Shown here: positions 33,755-45,400 of the stretch, piece by piece
Layout: every line of letters starts with the position of its first letter
Position numbering within the stretch: position 1 is the stretch's first letter
Source: Silene conica
Taxonomy: Eukaryota; Streptophyta; Magnoliopsida; Caryophyllales; Caryophyllaceae
NCBI GenBank assembly: GCA_029255685.2
Contig: CM055312.2
Location: 28,118,203-28,182,202 of the forward strand
Reading direction: 5' to 3'
DNA: 64,000 nt
Notes under the pieces: model-generated
The model's input: the letters and a program-made list of their open reading frames with translations, nothing else
What the model was told of the DNA's origin: nothing
The model's database searches: none
Position numbers and translations under genes: made by a program

Positions 33755-36700
33755 TGACAGCATCCACTCCTACAGTTTCCATAAAGTTTAGTTATTCAAA
33801 TTCCGAGATTCCTCAATTGATATTTATGAACACTTATAAGTTTCAAATTTCTACTCTATGATTACCTCAAACATCAACGGTTACCCGTAAGTACATCAAT
33901 AGGTAAATGCCGAGGTTCATCAAGCAATTTAAGGTTAAACACTCAGTTAACTCCACAAGTCAAATTGTAAATGTCTCAACATTTTCACACCGTCACTAGT
34001 AACTCTCGTTCCTCAAGTATGTGGTCCTTTCTGCATTACAGCAATTCCTCAAGATTAAGTAGCCCTAACTTACCTCATTCATCTAATCAACAGCATCATT
34101 ATCTTAAGCATGTTCCTCCAAAATCATCTAGCATTCCAAGTATCTTATTTAAATCCTCAAATGGTACTTCCAAATATACAAATACCATTTATACATCTAG
34201 CCTTCTAACATGGAACTCTCAAGACGGCACACTATCCCACATCATATGAATGTTATCATCATAAACTCTCTCTCAACAAAATTCTGACAACGCGAAACCA
34301 AGCATTCCTCCAGGCATGTATCACTACTCCAAGAACGAGTCAATCTCGCCACTATTCTATATGAGAGGGGACAAGGCTCACAGAAGAGGAGTAAGATATA
34401 AACTTCAGGGACAGACACGATACAGATCTCGAGAGAGACACACGGGAATCAGCTCGAGGAACAACGATATGACAAGGTAAGGAACTTTAGGTGGACTCCA
34501 ATAAAATTGAAGCCAAGATCATAAAGAGAAGCAAGGGAAGAGATGAGCGATATAAAGGAATGATCGCGGAAATCTTCCAAGGTGCGGGTCTCTCACTATT
34601 CTCACGGGGTTCTCACTTCTTACTTCCCAAATCAAGTCATTCAATTGTCGGTTCTCACGAACAATTCCTCGAACGATTTATACACCCAAATCTTCCAAAC
34701 TTTTAGACAATATCACCATTACAACTACCTATTCCCAAAAGTTTGAGATGTCCCATCTCTGCTAGTCCCTCAATGATAATTCAATAACACTTTCAGGCCA
34801 TCAAACCATATGTCATATACACTTTACTTGCCTCACTGTCCACCAGATAACAATTTTTAACCATCAAGTTTCCGAACTTTCATCTCCCAATAAAGTACTT
34901 CATTCCATCCACATACCGGTGGTGCATCCTCAAATTTCTCATAAGTTTTTCAATAAATAAACGCTAAGATTCATTAAGCAACCGAGGGTCAAATAATGAT
35001 TCACTTCTTCTTAGTTTAAGTCATAAAATCTTCGAGTATTCCACTATTATAGCCAATGATTCGTATTCCTCAACAACGGACCTTTCTCAGCTCAATCACT
35101 CACTTAAGTCAAGTGATAATAACTCACTTCACTCATCATATTAGCATCTTAAGCCCATTCTCTCAGGTCGCTCTATATCCTCAAGTATCTTATCTAACTC
35201 CTTAAACAGTACTCTTCAATCCACAAATTTTCACAATCTAAGCATGGTTCTCAAGATTAAGTTCCACCAAATACTAAGTGTACAACTCAACCTTCAAGCA
35301 AGTACCCTATCACTCACTTTCACTCTCCCAATTGGATAGACAACTAGATACTTGGATCATCAAAACATGTCTCTCGATACCTCTTAAGTTTTTCCTCAAA
35401 TAACAACCTTCTCATCACACGGGTTTACTATTATATTGTGACTAGTTCCTCAAAATTCTACAAAAGGAAGATTACCTACAAGGCTACAAGGCACCTTGAG
35501 AAAGCAAGCAACTACAAATTGCGAGATTCCAACTGTCATAAATTGCGAGATTACCTCTTAAATTTTTCCTCAAATAACAACCTTCTCAATAATCACCAAG
35601 TCCTCTTCCCGGTTAACACAAACACCGCCTAAAACAACAAAACATCAAAACCAACACGAATTTCGAAATTACAAGAGTAGGCCGAAATTCCAACTGTCAT
35701 AAATTGCGATATTGTTTACCTTAAAATGTCGGGGACGATCTCACGAGTCTTTAGGCGCAAGAATCACTAAATTCCGTTGAGAACGAAGATTCTATGAGCA
35801 TTTGAAGGTTGGAGGTGAAATATGAAAAATGGTGGTTTTTTTATGTTTTTCACAAATCTGAAAAATAAAGGGAATGAGGGAGGTAGATGATGGTGGGGTT
35901 AGGGTTTTGTGAGGAAAAATAGGGGAAATGAGTCCATTAACAAGTTAGGCCCATAAGACAAGTTTTAAGACGGTTTAAGCTAAAAACACCGACTTAAGGT
36001 AACTATAAACTTAAGACGATATAAATATTTCCGGACTATGAAATTAAATTGCTAAGACGTAAATTAGGCAATTAAATGAAATCTTATTTAAATTCTTTAA
36101 AATATTCTCACATAAATTAATCAGTTATTTAAATGAAATTCCAAAAATTACGAAATATAAATTATTTCTCGAACTTGAACTTAAAACCTTTAAACTTCCA
36201 AGTCCCGAAATATTGGGATGTTACATCCAAACCCAATTTCAATGAACATGGTGCTATTTTGAAGCACAAATCTCACAATTTTTAAGGAAAACGACTTCCC
36301 AAATGATATAAATAGAACGTGGGAGTAAGAACCGCTAATGAGTAAAACTTTCAAGCAAAAGGGATTTTCTGATTTCTGACAGATGGTCGACCGACCAAGT
36401 GTTGCGGTCGGTCGACTGGTTTGCAGTATTGTTTTCGCTTTTTCTCTCTTTTTTTCTGTTTTCTGTTTTCTTATTTCTTTTTCTTTCTTTTCTTTTCGTA
36501 ATTTCCCATCTTTATCAATTGAGAGCGTAAAAACCAAAAAGAGTAAAAGCATTCACGTGACAACAAATACTAGCTTGGATATGGTAGGCTAAGTATGAGA
36601 TGTAGCTCATGGGACAAGAGGTAGGTTTGGTTATGTGAAGCTTATAGGTAAGATAAGAAAATGGAGCTCATTTGCACGTGTCAACAATAAAAAAAACTAG

Positions 36701-37760
36701 ATAGCATACAGGTATAAAGCAGATTAAATTCATGTTTAAGCATATTGATGTAACATGTTTCAACAGGACTACTACTCACATCCTATACAAACTGGTCACA
36801 AATGACACCAGTTATGAGGCTCTAAAAACTTAGAATGTATTGTAACTTGGCAAAGATAAAAGTCAAGTCACAAGATTAGCATTTATTTTGACAAAAACTC
36901 ATAGATTATGCATATGATTCTACTAATAACATGTTGACTAACAAGGCTTAGGCATAAACAGCTGAAATGCAAAATCATCAATGAAATACTATCGTTCCGA
37001 CTCAACCTATATGCTAAAATAAACGTGCGTTTTTTTTGAAATTTTTGAAATTTTTTATTTTTTTTTATTTTTGTATATATGGGAAAATAAAACAGCAATG
37101 CAAGCAGGAATGCAATAAACGTGAAACAGAAATGCAAAAAAACATGAATGCGACGCAAAACCCTTCCCCCAAACCAAATTACACAATGTCCCCATTGTGC
37201 AAAAGCATATGCAAAGAATCTAAGAAAATGGAAATTTGCGTTTTAAAATAGCTAAGGAAAGGAAAAGGAAGGAACTTATAATTGAGCTCTAAAATGCGTG
37301 TAAAAATAGATGTAAAACATCATAAAATAGACACGCATCAAAACACATAGCATGCATTGAAAGAATAACCCACTACTTTAGAACAACTAGCCTTAAAACT
37401 AGCACAAGATTATCATCTAACTACACCAAAGGTCCCCCATAATCCTAGGTATAAATCTACTCACACATAAGAGAAGGAAAGATTATACCACTAATTGCAT
37501 AAAAGTTGGAACTTGGATACAAAAGAATGATTCTTTCAAACCTCTTTAAATCACACCCAAAAAACAATTTGTAAACTAATGAAGAACTAAAAGTAAACTA
37601 GGAAAGATTAACTACAATATTAACTAAAAGATTAAGAGAGTTATGAAGTGATTAAGTGAATGAAATGAGTTTTGTAGCCTAAAATATCTAGCAATAGAAT
37701 AGTGGAAACCCTAGAAATGCGTGCAAAGGTTGTGTGCCAAAAATTGTTCTAAGTGCGGGT

Positions 37761-37770
37761 TTATATAGTG
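37761..37770 (-). promoter_or_regulatory. TATA box in the Athila-like fragment
   Basis: Minus-strand CACTATATAA, followed by CCCGCACTTAG. It is a well-formed TATA context 30-60 bp upstream of a likely start and a leader with AGGGTTTCC. It suggests an element promoter; activity is unknown. Confidence 0.45.
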
Positions 37771-37796
37771 CGCGAAAATCTGAGAAGAGACTCTCA

Positions 37797-38230
37797 GGCG
37801 GTCAACCGGCTGCCGGTCAACCGGCTGCCGGTCAAGGACCGGCTAAGAGTCCAAAATCTGACTTCTGAAACTTTTTCTTCAATGAGCGTGCGTCTAAGTC
37901 GGTCAACCGGCTGCCTGTGGGATATCGGCTGAGGGTCCTTTTGCTAGGATCTGACTTTTGCTTCAATATGGAAAATGCAAAGGTCCTTTTAGCCGGTCGG
38001 CCCGCTGCCGGTCTAGCCCCGGCTTAGACTCCTTTCTTCAATTTCTCCCCAAATCTGATTTCCTTGCATTCTTGAATTTTGGCTAAGTATGGGCTGGGGT
38101 CCCAGCCGGCTGGCCGGTTGCCGGTCTAGCATCGGCTGAGGTCCCATTCTCATATTACTGGAATTTGATGGTTGCTCAAGGAAGAAGACTCTCAGCAAGT
38201 ATGTCGGTTGCCGGTCTGGCACTGGCTGGG
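37797..38230 (-). repeat. About five imperfect repeats of about 100 bp with CCGGCTGCCGGTC cores
   Basis: Cores such as CGGTCAACCGGCTGCC and GCCGGTCTAGC recur near 37800, 37898, 37995, 38105 and 38207, with diverged spacers containing AATCTGACTT. They lie upstream of the TATA box on the minus strand, where an LTR enhancer would be. Confidence 0.75.
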
Positions 38231-38456
38231 GGTCCCTGTTGATCAAATCTTTATATTTCCTTCACTTTTTAAATCGAATCCGTCTCTTTTGCTCCCGTTT
38301 CTTTTTTCCCGCCTCAAGACCTACCAAATGGAAACCAAATACGCAGAGTCGAGGTAACGGGCATTAAATCAAGCAATGGCACGCAAAACGGGAACGAAAC
38401 GGGATCAAATTGAAAGGAAAGGCAATGAAAATAATAACAAATTTGGGACTCATCAG

Positions 38457-38522
38457 GTACACCTAGAGAGAGAGAGAGAGAGACGAACTTCGGGGACAAC
38501 GTTCTTTTTAAGGAGGGGAGAT
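38457..38522 (+). mobile_element. 3' internal stub and polypurine tract of a gypsy element
   Basis: A GA microsatellite (about 38466-38484), then GAACTTCGGGGAC and TTTTTAAGGAGGGGAGAT before an LTR. The layout matches the end of Tekay-1 internal sequence. The rest of the element to the left has been replaced by the Athila-like fragment. Confidence 0.75.
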
Positions 38523-38664
38523 TGTAATACCTATTATTTGTGGGACCCATTAGGATACATTGAGAACTGTGTAAGGGCCTACAAAAGTTATAAAGTAAAA
38601 AGTTGACTGGTTATGAGACTAAGTGAGCTTGTGGCAGACCGAGTAAAGGTTTTGAGGAGATCGA

Positions 38665-38830
38665 GTAGGGGACACTCGGTCGAGTAGGTGGTCCACTCGA
38701 CCGAGTTCCACCAAGTGCAGCTTTGGGAAGCTTGGAACCACCGAGTGGAGATCCACTCGATCGAGTAAAAGTTCACTCGGTCGACTAGAGATCCACTCGA
38801 CCGAGTGGAGGTCCACTCAGTCGAGTGGAA
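38665..38830 (+). repeat. Array of CCACTCGACCGAGT-type palindromes in the LTR
   Basis: About nine ACTCGA/TCGAGT motifs within 165 bp, spaced 12-25 bp, such as CCACTCGACCGAGT, CCACTCGATCGAGT and TTCACTCGGTCGACTAG. It is similar in kind to the TCTCGATCGA array in Athila-A gag. Confidence 0.88.
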
Positions 38831-40230
38831 CTGAGCAGAGTGCGGGTTTAAGTTCATTTCATTTCATTTCTTCAACACTTCTCCTTCTTTCTAAACTCTC
38901 CCCCTTCTCTTTAAAACTCTCCCAAAAACATTCCATGGGTATTCAAGCTTAGACTTAGGATGTGAAACCTTCTCTTACGCCGGATCTATCTTGGTAAGTC
39001 GATTTTAAACATAGTTCTTACTTTTCTAGTAAGCCCTAACTTTTCGGGGTTTTGTGGTGAGTCTTTAATTAGTAGTTTGTTTGGTCAATATGGTTAATTA
39101 GTGAGCCTTAATATAAGTTTATGGGATGTATTTGAGTATAGGATACTTAGTAACGGTATTATGTGAATGTTGTAGGATGTGACGGTCTTGCGAGACGGAA
39201 TCTTGTCGGAATTGATTTATCTTGCGGATATGCTAAGAGGTAGGTTAATCCTACTCGGGTTTAATATTGTATGCATTGCATTTAGTATAATAGATATTGA
39301 TTGCCTCACATGATTAGTGTCTGTGATTATGACATGATTAGTGTTAATGGACATTTGTAAGTAATTGACTAATTGGTAATAATGGTTAAGTAGTTAATGA
39401 CTATGCTAGATGAGTTGTTGAGTATACATGACAGGGAATACGAAATTGGTAAGTTGAGCATGAATATGTGTATGATGGTTGGTCGTATCTTATAATGAGT
39501 CGGAATTGGAATGGTTATGTTTTGTCATGCATTTATCGTGTTTATGCATATTGATATTGGTGGTGGATCATGACTGGGTGTTGCTGAGGAGATAGGAGAT
39601 GGTTGAGAGACCGTCTTCCGCTTTAGTTGCCTCTTAAAGCTTTCCACTTCAAAAGTAATGTGCACATTAATAACTTGAGTTTGGAGGGGCACGTGTGGTT
39701 GAGACAAGTTGGCTGACAAGGGACGACGAGTAGCTCTCGCGCCCGGTGTCGTGGACGTGTTCCTAGCACCTTATGTTGTGAATATGGCTGGACGTGTTCT
39801 AGTACTCGAGTTTGAGGTGATGTGTAGGGTACGGCTGGGCGTGTCCAGGTACCGCAAGATAAGTTTGTGGGATGGTTACTAGGATTGCGTATCAGGAACA
39901 TATCCTATTGCATTTCATTTATATTGCATGTTTATATGTCTAATAAGTATATTGAAACTGACGTGTTTGACGTTGTTTATTGGTCAACGATTTCCGGGGT
40001 GGCCTGTGTTGATCAATATGATATTTCCGACCATATGGGTAACGAGTTATGTCAGGTTAGCTTGGTTCGCACGCGGGAGTTGGACGAGCTTCGACGGTCA
40101 CTAAGTCGTGTACGATAGTTAGGGTGTAGTCAGTCATGAGTTGTGTTTTCATTTATTTATCGAGTTTGTATAACATTAAACCTTTAATTATAATTTTAAG
40201 TTTCGTTCATTGTATCTCCGAATCTACTAC

Positions 40231-40244
40231 CTCGGAAAATCGAG
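40231..40244 (+). promoter_or_regulatory. Conserved LTR stem-loop, copy 5
   Basis: CTCGG-AAAA-TCGAG then ATGGTAATG. The fifth pair is G-U rather than G-C, so pairing is kept although the sequence changed. Confidence 0.55.
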
Positions 40245-40289
40245 ATGGTAATGCTTTGGTTATCTTGGCCGGATGACCGTGGTGTTACA

Positions 40290-40510
40290 GATTTTCCTAT
40301 ATCTACTTGTGTAGACTATGACAATTCTAATTGCCTTATCAAACACTCCTTAAAGATATAGGAAATACTCTTAAACACAACTTTCCTAAAGCCAACATAA
40401 TTGTTTTATTATTCTTATTCTAGAATCAGGGAACAAACTAGATTCCTAATTAAGCTAGGAAATAAACATTTTACTACGTACGATAAGGAAATACCGAAAT
40501 AGTAAACCTA
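40290..40510. other. Intergenic sequence without recognisable features
   Basis: AT-rich sequence between the LTR end and the Helitron start. I see nothing specific in it. Confidence 0.6.
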
Positions 40511-41462
40511 TCATTATTATTATAAAAGAAAAATGTAAATTTGCCTACGTGGCGCAATATCGTTTCAGCGTTCACTCTTTCAAGCCCTCACATTCACCCT
40601 CGCAAATTAAATTTTCGTCAACCAATCAAAAGCTTTTAAACTTGCCAAGTCAGATTTAAGATAATTAAATGTTATACAATTAAATATCGTGAATCATGCA
40701 AATCTCACAATTATTCCTTTTGACCTAAATATTCTACAATTAATAATAGTTGATTCTATATTTAATCAAAACCGTGAAATTAGGTAACAATACTTAAGAT
40801 AACTATTCTGATGCTAAAAACGTGATTCAGTCAAATAACAAAAATATTCCTTTTGACCTAAATATTCTACAATTAATAATATTTGATTTTATATTTAATC
40901 AAAACCGTGAAATTAGGTAACAATACTTACGATAATTATTCTGATGCTAAAAATGTGATTCCGTCAAATAACAAAATTATTCCGTTTGACCTAAATATTC
41001 TACAATTAATAATATTTGATTCTATATTTAACCAAAACCTTACAAATTAGGTAACAATACTTAAGATAATTAAATTTTCATTTTTTGTAATATATAAAAT
41101 TTAATTATCTTAGTTTTTGTTTTTTTTTTATAATTTAAATATCTTAAATTACTTAAATTTGTATGTTATAATTTCTTTTTTTTAACTATGTCTCAATTGT
41201 TTCATTTTAAACATGTCTTACAATTGTTACGCTTATAAACATTATGTGTACTTACATAGCTTAAAGTTCTCAAACTTAAATATTATAATTTACGTATATA
41301 TTGTAATATATATACAATGATATTATATTTTTCTTTTTTATTTTTAAAAAGTACAATTGTTCGAATAAATAAAATTTATATATAATAAGTAAAATTTATA
41401 TATGTCATCTTTTAAAAAGTAAGTGTACGCAGCCCCGTGATTTTTCACGGGTGTTACACTAG
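40511..41462 (+). mobile_element. Non-autonomous Helitron, 952 bp
   Basis: Starts TCATTATTATTATAAAAG after an A and ends CTAG before a T, the A/T target Helitrons use. A perfect 7-bp hairpin (CCCGTGA-TTTT-TCACGGG, 41434-41451) lies 7 bp before the CTAG end. There is no helicase gene. It contains three copies of a 133-bp repeat and lies 1,036 bp upstream of the methyltransferase ATG. Confidence 0.88.
40711..41090 (+). repeat. Three tandem copies of a 133-bp unit in the Helitron
   Basis: TATTCC followed by TTTGACCTAAATATTCTAC starts at 40712, 40845 and 40978, exactly 133 bp apart. The third copy is shorter and diverges after about 100 bp. Confidence 0.95.
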
Positions 41463-42498
41463 TTATTACTAGAATTAAGAAACTTTTAATACTCCTAAAT
41501 AATATTCCTAAATAAATTAGGAGTAGTTCAATGCTAATATTTGTAGAATTCATATTCTCTCGTTGTCTTGACCACCAAGTAATGCCCATTTTCTTAAAGT
41601 GTTTAGGACAATTATCTTATCCGTGTCTCGAATCATCTCTGTAGCGGAAGCCTATGCGTCCTTCTTCTAACTCTAATCACACAAATCCGACTAATCTGAA
41701 TGGCCTCGTCATGTTTGATCTTCCATGTCGTTTTGGTTTTATTTATATTATCCAATATCATGATCAAGTATCGCTTCATTAATCGAGGTAGAGTAGAGAA
41801 CGAAGACAAGGAATCGTGCTAGAATACAAAGTATAGAATGAGAGTAAGTCAGTATGTATGTCATGGTCCTTCTGGTCTCGTTTTCTCTTTGTTTTTATAG
41901 TTGTTTCCAGGGTTGCTTTTCTTCGAGCTCCTCCCAGATCCGCCGTTAGTTTTCAGGAGTTGTTACCCTAGGGATCGTCTATTGTTTTGGTAGAGTTAAT
42001 TGCCTTGACCATTTAATCTCTTTGACTAACATTTATTCCCCAATATTCAAGTGCGTTTCTATGCTTGATCTTGCGATGCTCCTCGTGCCATTTCAGCGAT
42101 CCTTTCTCATCTGCCACTCTTTCTCTGTCACGTGTTCTGTTAAAAAATATGCTAAATTTTTCCACAAATACTTAAGATAAAAGGTACTTATGAAACACAA
42201 CGGATAACATATGTGAGATTGAGTAAATTGGTACACCAGATTTAACAATTACATAATAGAAAAGAAAAGAAAAGAAAAAACACCTAAAAGGGCAAGCTTT
42301 AACTTGGGTGAGACTTAAAAGAGTACCAATTCCAATATCTCCTAAAAAAACCTCATTTTGATCTTCTTCCATTTCTATCAACACAACCGAATCGAGTACA
42401 ATAGCATCCTCTTCTCCTCACCCAAAATCCTTCACTTTCTAGGTTTTCTTGTTCAATTAATTTCCCCATTTCTGTCGCTACCTTCATACAAGTTGACA
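41463..42498 (+). promoter_or_regulatory. Upstream region and 5' leader of the methyltransferase gene
   Basis: No transposon or gene is recognised in this kilobase. It should contain the promoter. I do not see an unambiguous TATA box; the last 150 bp are rich in TTTC/CTTC as in plant leaders. Confidence 0.5.
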
Positions 42499-45400
42499 AT
42501 GGCGGGAATGAAGCTTCCACCGGCGGAAGACACGGTGGAGTTGCCGCAACAGCCTCGAACTCCGGTCACCGGAGACCTTGTTTCAGACGACGACCGATCA
42601 ATCGCCGCGGATTCTTGGTCAATCAAGAGCGAATACGGTAGCACGCTTGACGATGAACAACGTCATGCTGACGCTACTGAAGATCTCGCTGTTGCCAATT
42701 TTCGCCCTTCTTCCGATTACAGGTCTTTCTTATTTCCCCTTTTTCTCTTCATTTTTACTGTTTTGTAAGCTTTACTAATTCCTTCACGTTTTTTTAGTGT
42801 TTTGTCGTGGAATTTGAATTTCTATGTTTTAATTTGGCTGCTTTTGAACTTTAATTAGTTAAAGAATTCACAAAATGAGTTTTTTAGGTATTTTCATGTT
42901 GTTGATTGGTAGCTTTTCGAGTAGTGGCGGAACCATTACAAAAATAAAATAAAAATGGAGCCAACTATTAATGGAATTAGGTAAACTGGAGAAAGGAATG
43001 TCTAAATTCGCCGTTGCTAGCCCCCTTAGTCCCGCCATTGTTTTATTGCTTCTGATAATCAATGGGAACTAGTTGAGGATTTTGAATATCTGAATATTTA
43101 GGTCTTCTTGTCTTGATGAATGGGAACTAATTGGGCCTGTTGTTGAGAAATTTGCTTTAGCCTCATTTCTAGTGTTGACGACAATGGCTGTGGTCTGTTA
43201 TCAAAGAAGAATTTGCAGATGTAACTAACTAGGGTTTGTTGTGGTCAGTCGCGATATTTTGGGATAGTTGTTTAAGAAGATTGCGGATTTGTCGGATGAG
43301 TGTTCATTTGATACTCGTACCGTCAGTACCAGAAAGTGAGGATTTACTGTTATGGAAATTGTTTATTTGATACAAAGAAGTGAGATTTATACTGTTGTGG
43401 AACTACTTAGGTTACGTGCACCATAAATTTATGTAATGGATACTTGCAAAAGTAAATCATCTTTTTTATTTTGTTTTGTGAGTGACAGTTCCGACAAAGA
43501 TTCCTACAAAGAAGAGGAGGAAGACGGAGATGCGGTAGCTTCTATGCTCGGTCTTCAGAGCTATTGGGATTCTGCTTATTCAGAAGAGCTGGAGAACTTC
43601 CGTCAACATGGCCATGCAGGTGAAATTTGGTGAGTGTTCCTTAAATTCAATTCCTTTCTGCCTGGTTTTCTTCGATGGCACTGCCTGTCAATCTGTTCTT
43701 GTGTTTTTTTGGTCTCATAATCCATTGTAATTGTTTATTAGTGTTCTTGTGTTGCATGTTTCGTATCTGTCGTTTAGTATTTTTTTTTCCTCTTCTACTT
43801 TTGAATAGTTTAGTGGTGTTTTGATGAGATGCCATCTGATACGTTGGTTCTAGGCAACTAGTTCTCTTTTGATTGTAGTTGTGAATTAGAATTGTGCTTC
43901 CATAGATTAGTCTTTGTTAAAATTCTGTGAGTTCCTCTTTGTCTGAATTGCTTCATAATACTGTGGTACGTAGTCAAAGGTACCACAAATCACTTTTTCT
44001 GTTACTGAGGAATGGCTATATCAACAACCCCCCATTCGTATCCTACATCCCCAAACCCCTTTTTCATTGTAAGAAAGCAATACCACGTAATAAAAGCTGG
44101 GGGAAGTGGCTAAGTGATTAAAAGCTTCCATGATTACTTGATCTTAACCCCACAACAGATTCCTTGATCTCCACTACTTCCGTCCTTAACCCGCCACTTT
44201 GTGCGTTGCGTGGATAGGTGCTCGAGAGCTTGTGTGTTGATGTGTTTGGCGGTCGGGGGTTCTGGATTGATTTATTGGGTGGTCGATTTTTTTTCCGACT
44301 GTACTGTGGGTAGATGGGTTATGTAACTGAGGTGTGCCTGGGTTCACAGGGGTGGTAGTGGTTCTCCCACCGGTGTTGAATGGGTGGAATGGGTGGTTGG
44401 GTAGTTCTGGCGGCTTAGGCTCAAAGGAAGATGGGGCTGATGAGTGCGGCTAGGAGAGGCGGCTGGTGACGATAAGGGAGGGCTGTAATGGGGGTTATGG
44501 TTTTGATTTGTTTTTATGTGTGGTAGGTTAGGATGTTAAAGAACTTTATTTAGTGACGTTTTTTGTAATATTATGAATGCCATGAAGACTATTTTGGGGG
44601 GAAAACATTTTGCTAAAATCAGAAATCGGAAAGTCGGATTTGAATGGACCAAAAAGGAACACAAGACATTTAGCTTTGCATGGAGGGAGTACTTTGTTTT
44701 CTATATCCAATGTCTCCAGGTAATGATGGGCAGTATGAGTAAACTATATTTGTTGATTGGTGCCTTTTTTCATGCATTCTTTTATAATAGGTTTGGACCT
44801 GAAGTTATGGATACTGTTGTTTCTTGGACAAAAAGCTTGTGCATTGATGTGTCAAGGCGTCGCATGATAAATCATGTCAGTGATGACAAAACTGAACAAA
44901 ATGAGCATGAAGTTCATGACTTGTCAGGTTGGAGTGTACTTGACCTGGGAACTGGCAATGGTCTGCTTCTTCAAGAGATTGCTAAGCATGGGTAATAATC
45001 AAATCTCTTCTGCTCTTCCGCACTCATCAGACTGAAATATCACTGTAATAGTTGAATGGCTTCCGTGTTTCAATGCTTCTTTGCATTTTCTATTTCTATC
45101 TAGCAGTTGCAGGAAAGTGATTTATGACAATCATGGGATATGGCCATATGGGTGTCTAATATGGGATTAATCATTCTACTCATTCGGCTTTTTCTTTAGA
45201 GCTCATAGCCTTTGCACTTCTGTTTACTCAGGTGTAATGAGAGATATTATTTTTTGCGTAGTGGTTGTTTTTAGACAATTTAAACATGCTTTGTGCAGTG
45301 ATTAACTTATTTTCATTGAAATTTTTTTTGTGGAAGCTTAAAGCTGTGACAGCACAACTACAAGGGATATTTTACTTTGTAATTTATTGGGCTAGAAACA

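Larger units (their letters stand above)
24223..36225 (-). mobile_element. Long gypsy LTR on the minus strand, split by Athila-B
   Basis: On the minus strand it starts TGTAACATCCCAATATTTCG at 36225 and ends GGGGGTGTTACA at 24223. Removing Athila-B (25359-33754 plus one TGACA) leaves about 3.6 kb. Its last 100 bp carry the same pattern as the Tekay-like LTRs: a CTCGG/CCGAG stem-loop, ATGGTAACA, and an AAATAAATGG stretch. A segment near 35850-35950 reads like a transcription start region, with AACCCTAACCCC. No internal region is seen, so it looks like a solo LTR. However, the 5-bp flanks differ (ATGCT on the left, TCCAA on the right). I see no gene in 24223-25358 or 33760-36225. Confidence 0.7.
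36226..38456 (-). mobile_element. Athila-like fragment on the minus strand
   Basis: Read on the minus strand from 38456, it begins TGATGAGTCCC, carries about five imperfect repeats of about 100 bp, then a TATA box, a leader-like segment, GGGGACATTGTGTAATTTGG with TTTGGGGGAAGGG near 37160-37200, an A-rich stretch, and a purine-rich tract near 36430-36500. The last features parallel the 3' noncoding region of Athila-B. No gag or pol coding is present and no primer binding site is seen. It is therefore a partial element whose exact borders are uncertain. No gene is seen here. Confidence 0.6.
38523..40289 (+). mobile_element. Gypsy 3' LTR, 1.77 kb, of another Tekay-like family
   Basis: Starts TGTAATACCTATT and ends GGTGTTACA, with a polypurine tract immediately before it. 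It contains an array of TCGACCGAGT motifs near its start and the conserved stem-loop 46 bp before its end. The rest of the element is missing on the left, so its insertion duplication cannot be tested. Confidence 0.82.

Noticed and set aside
37797..38230. A CRISPR-like array
   Set aside because: The repeats are degenerate, about 100 bp apart, inside a plant retroelement; CRISPR arrays do not occur in plant nuclear DNA.
44573..44995. A 140-codon plus-strand frame in the methyltransferase gene
   Set aside because: Only its end is coding (exon 3 from 44791). The first part is intron read through, with an acceptor at 44789-44790.
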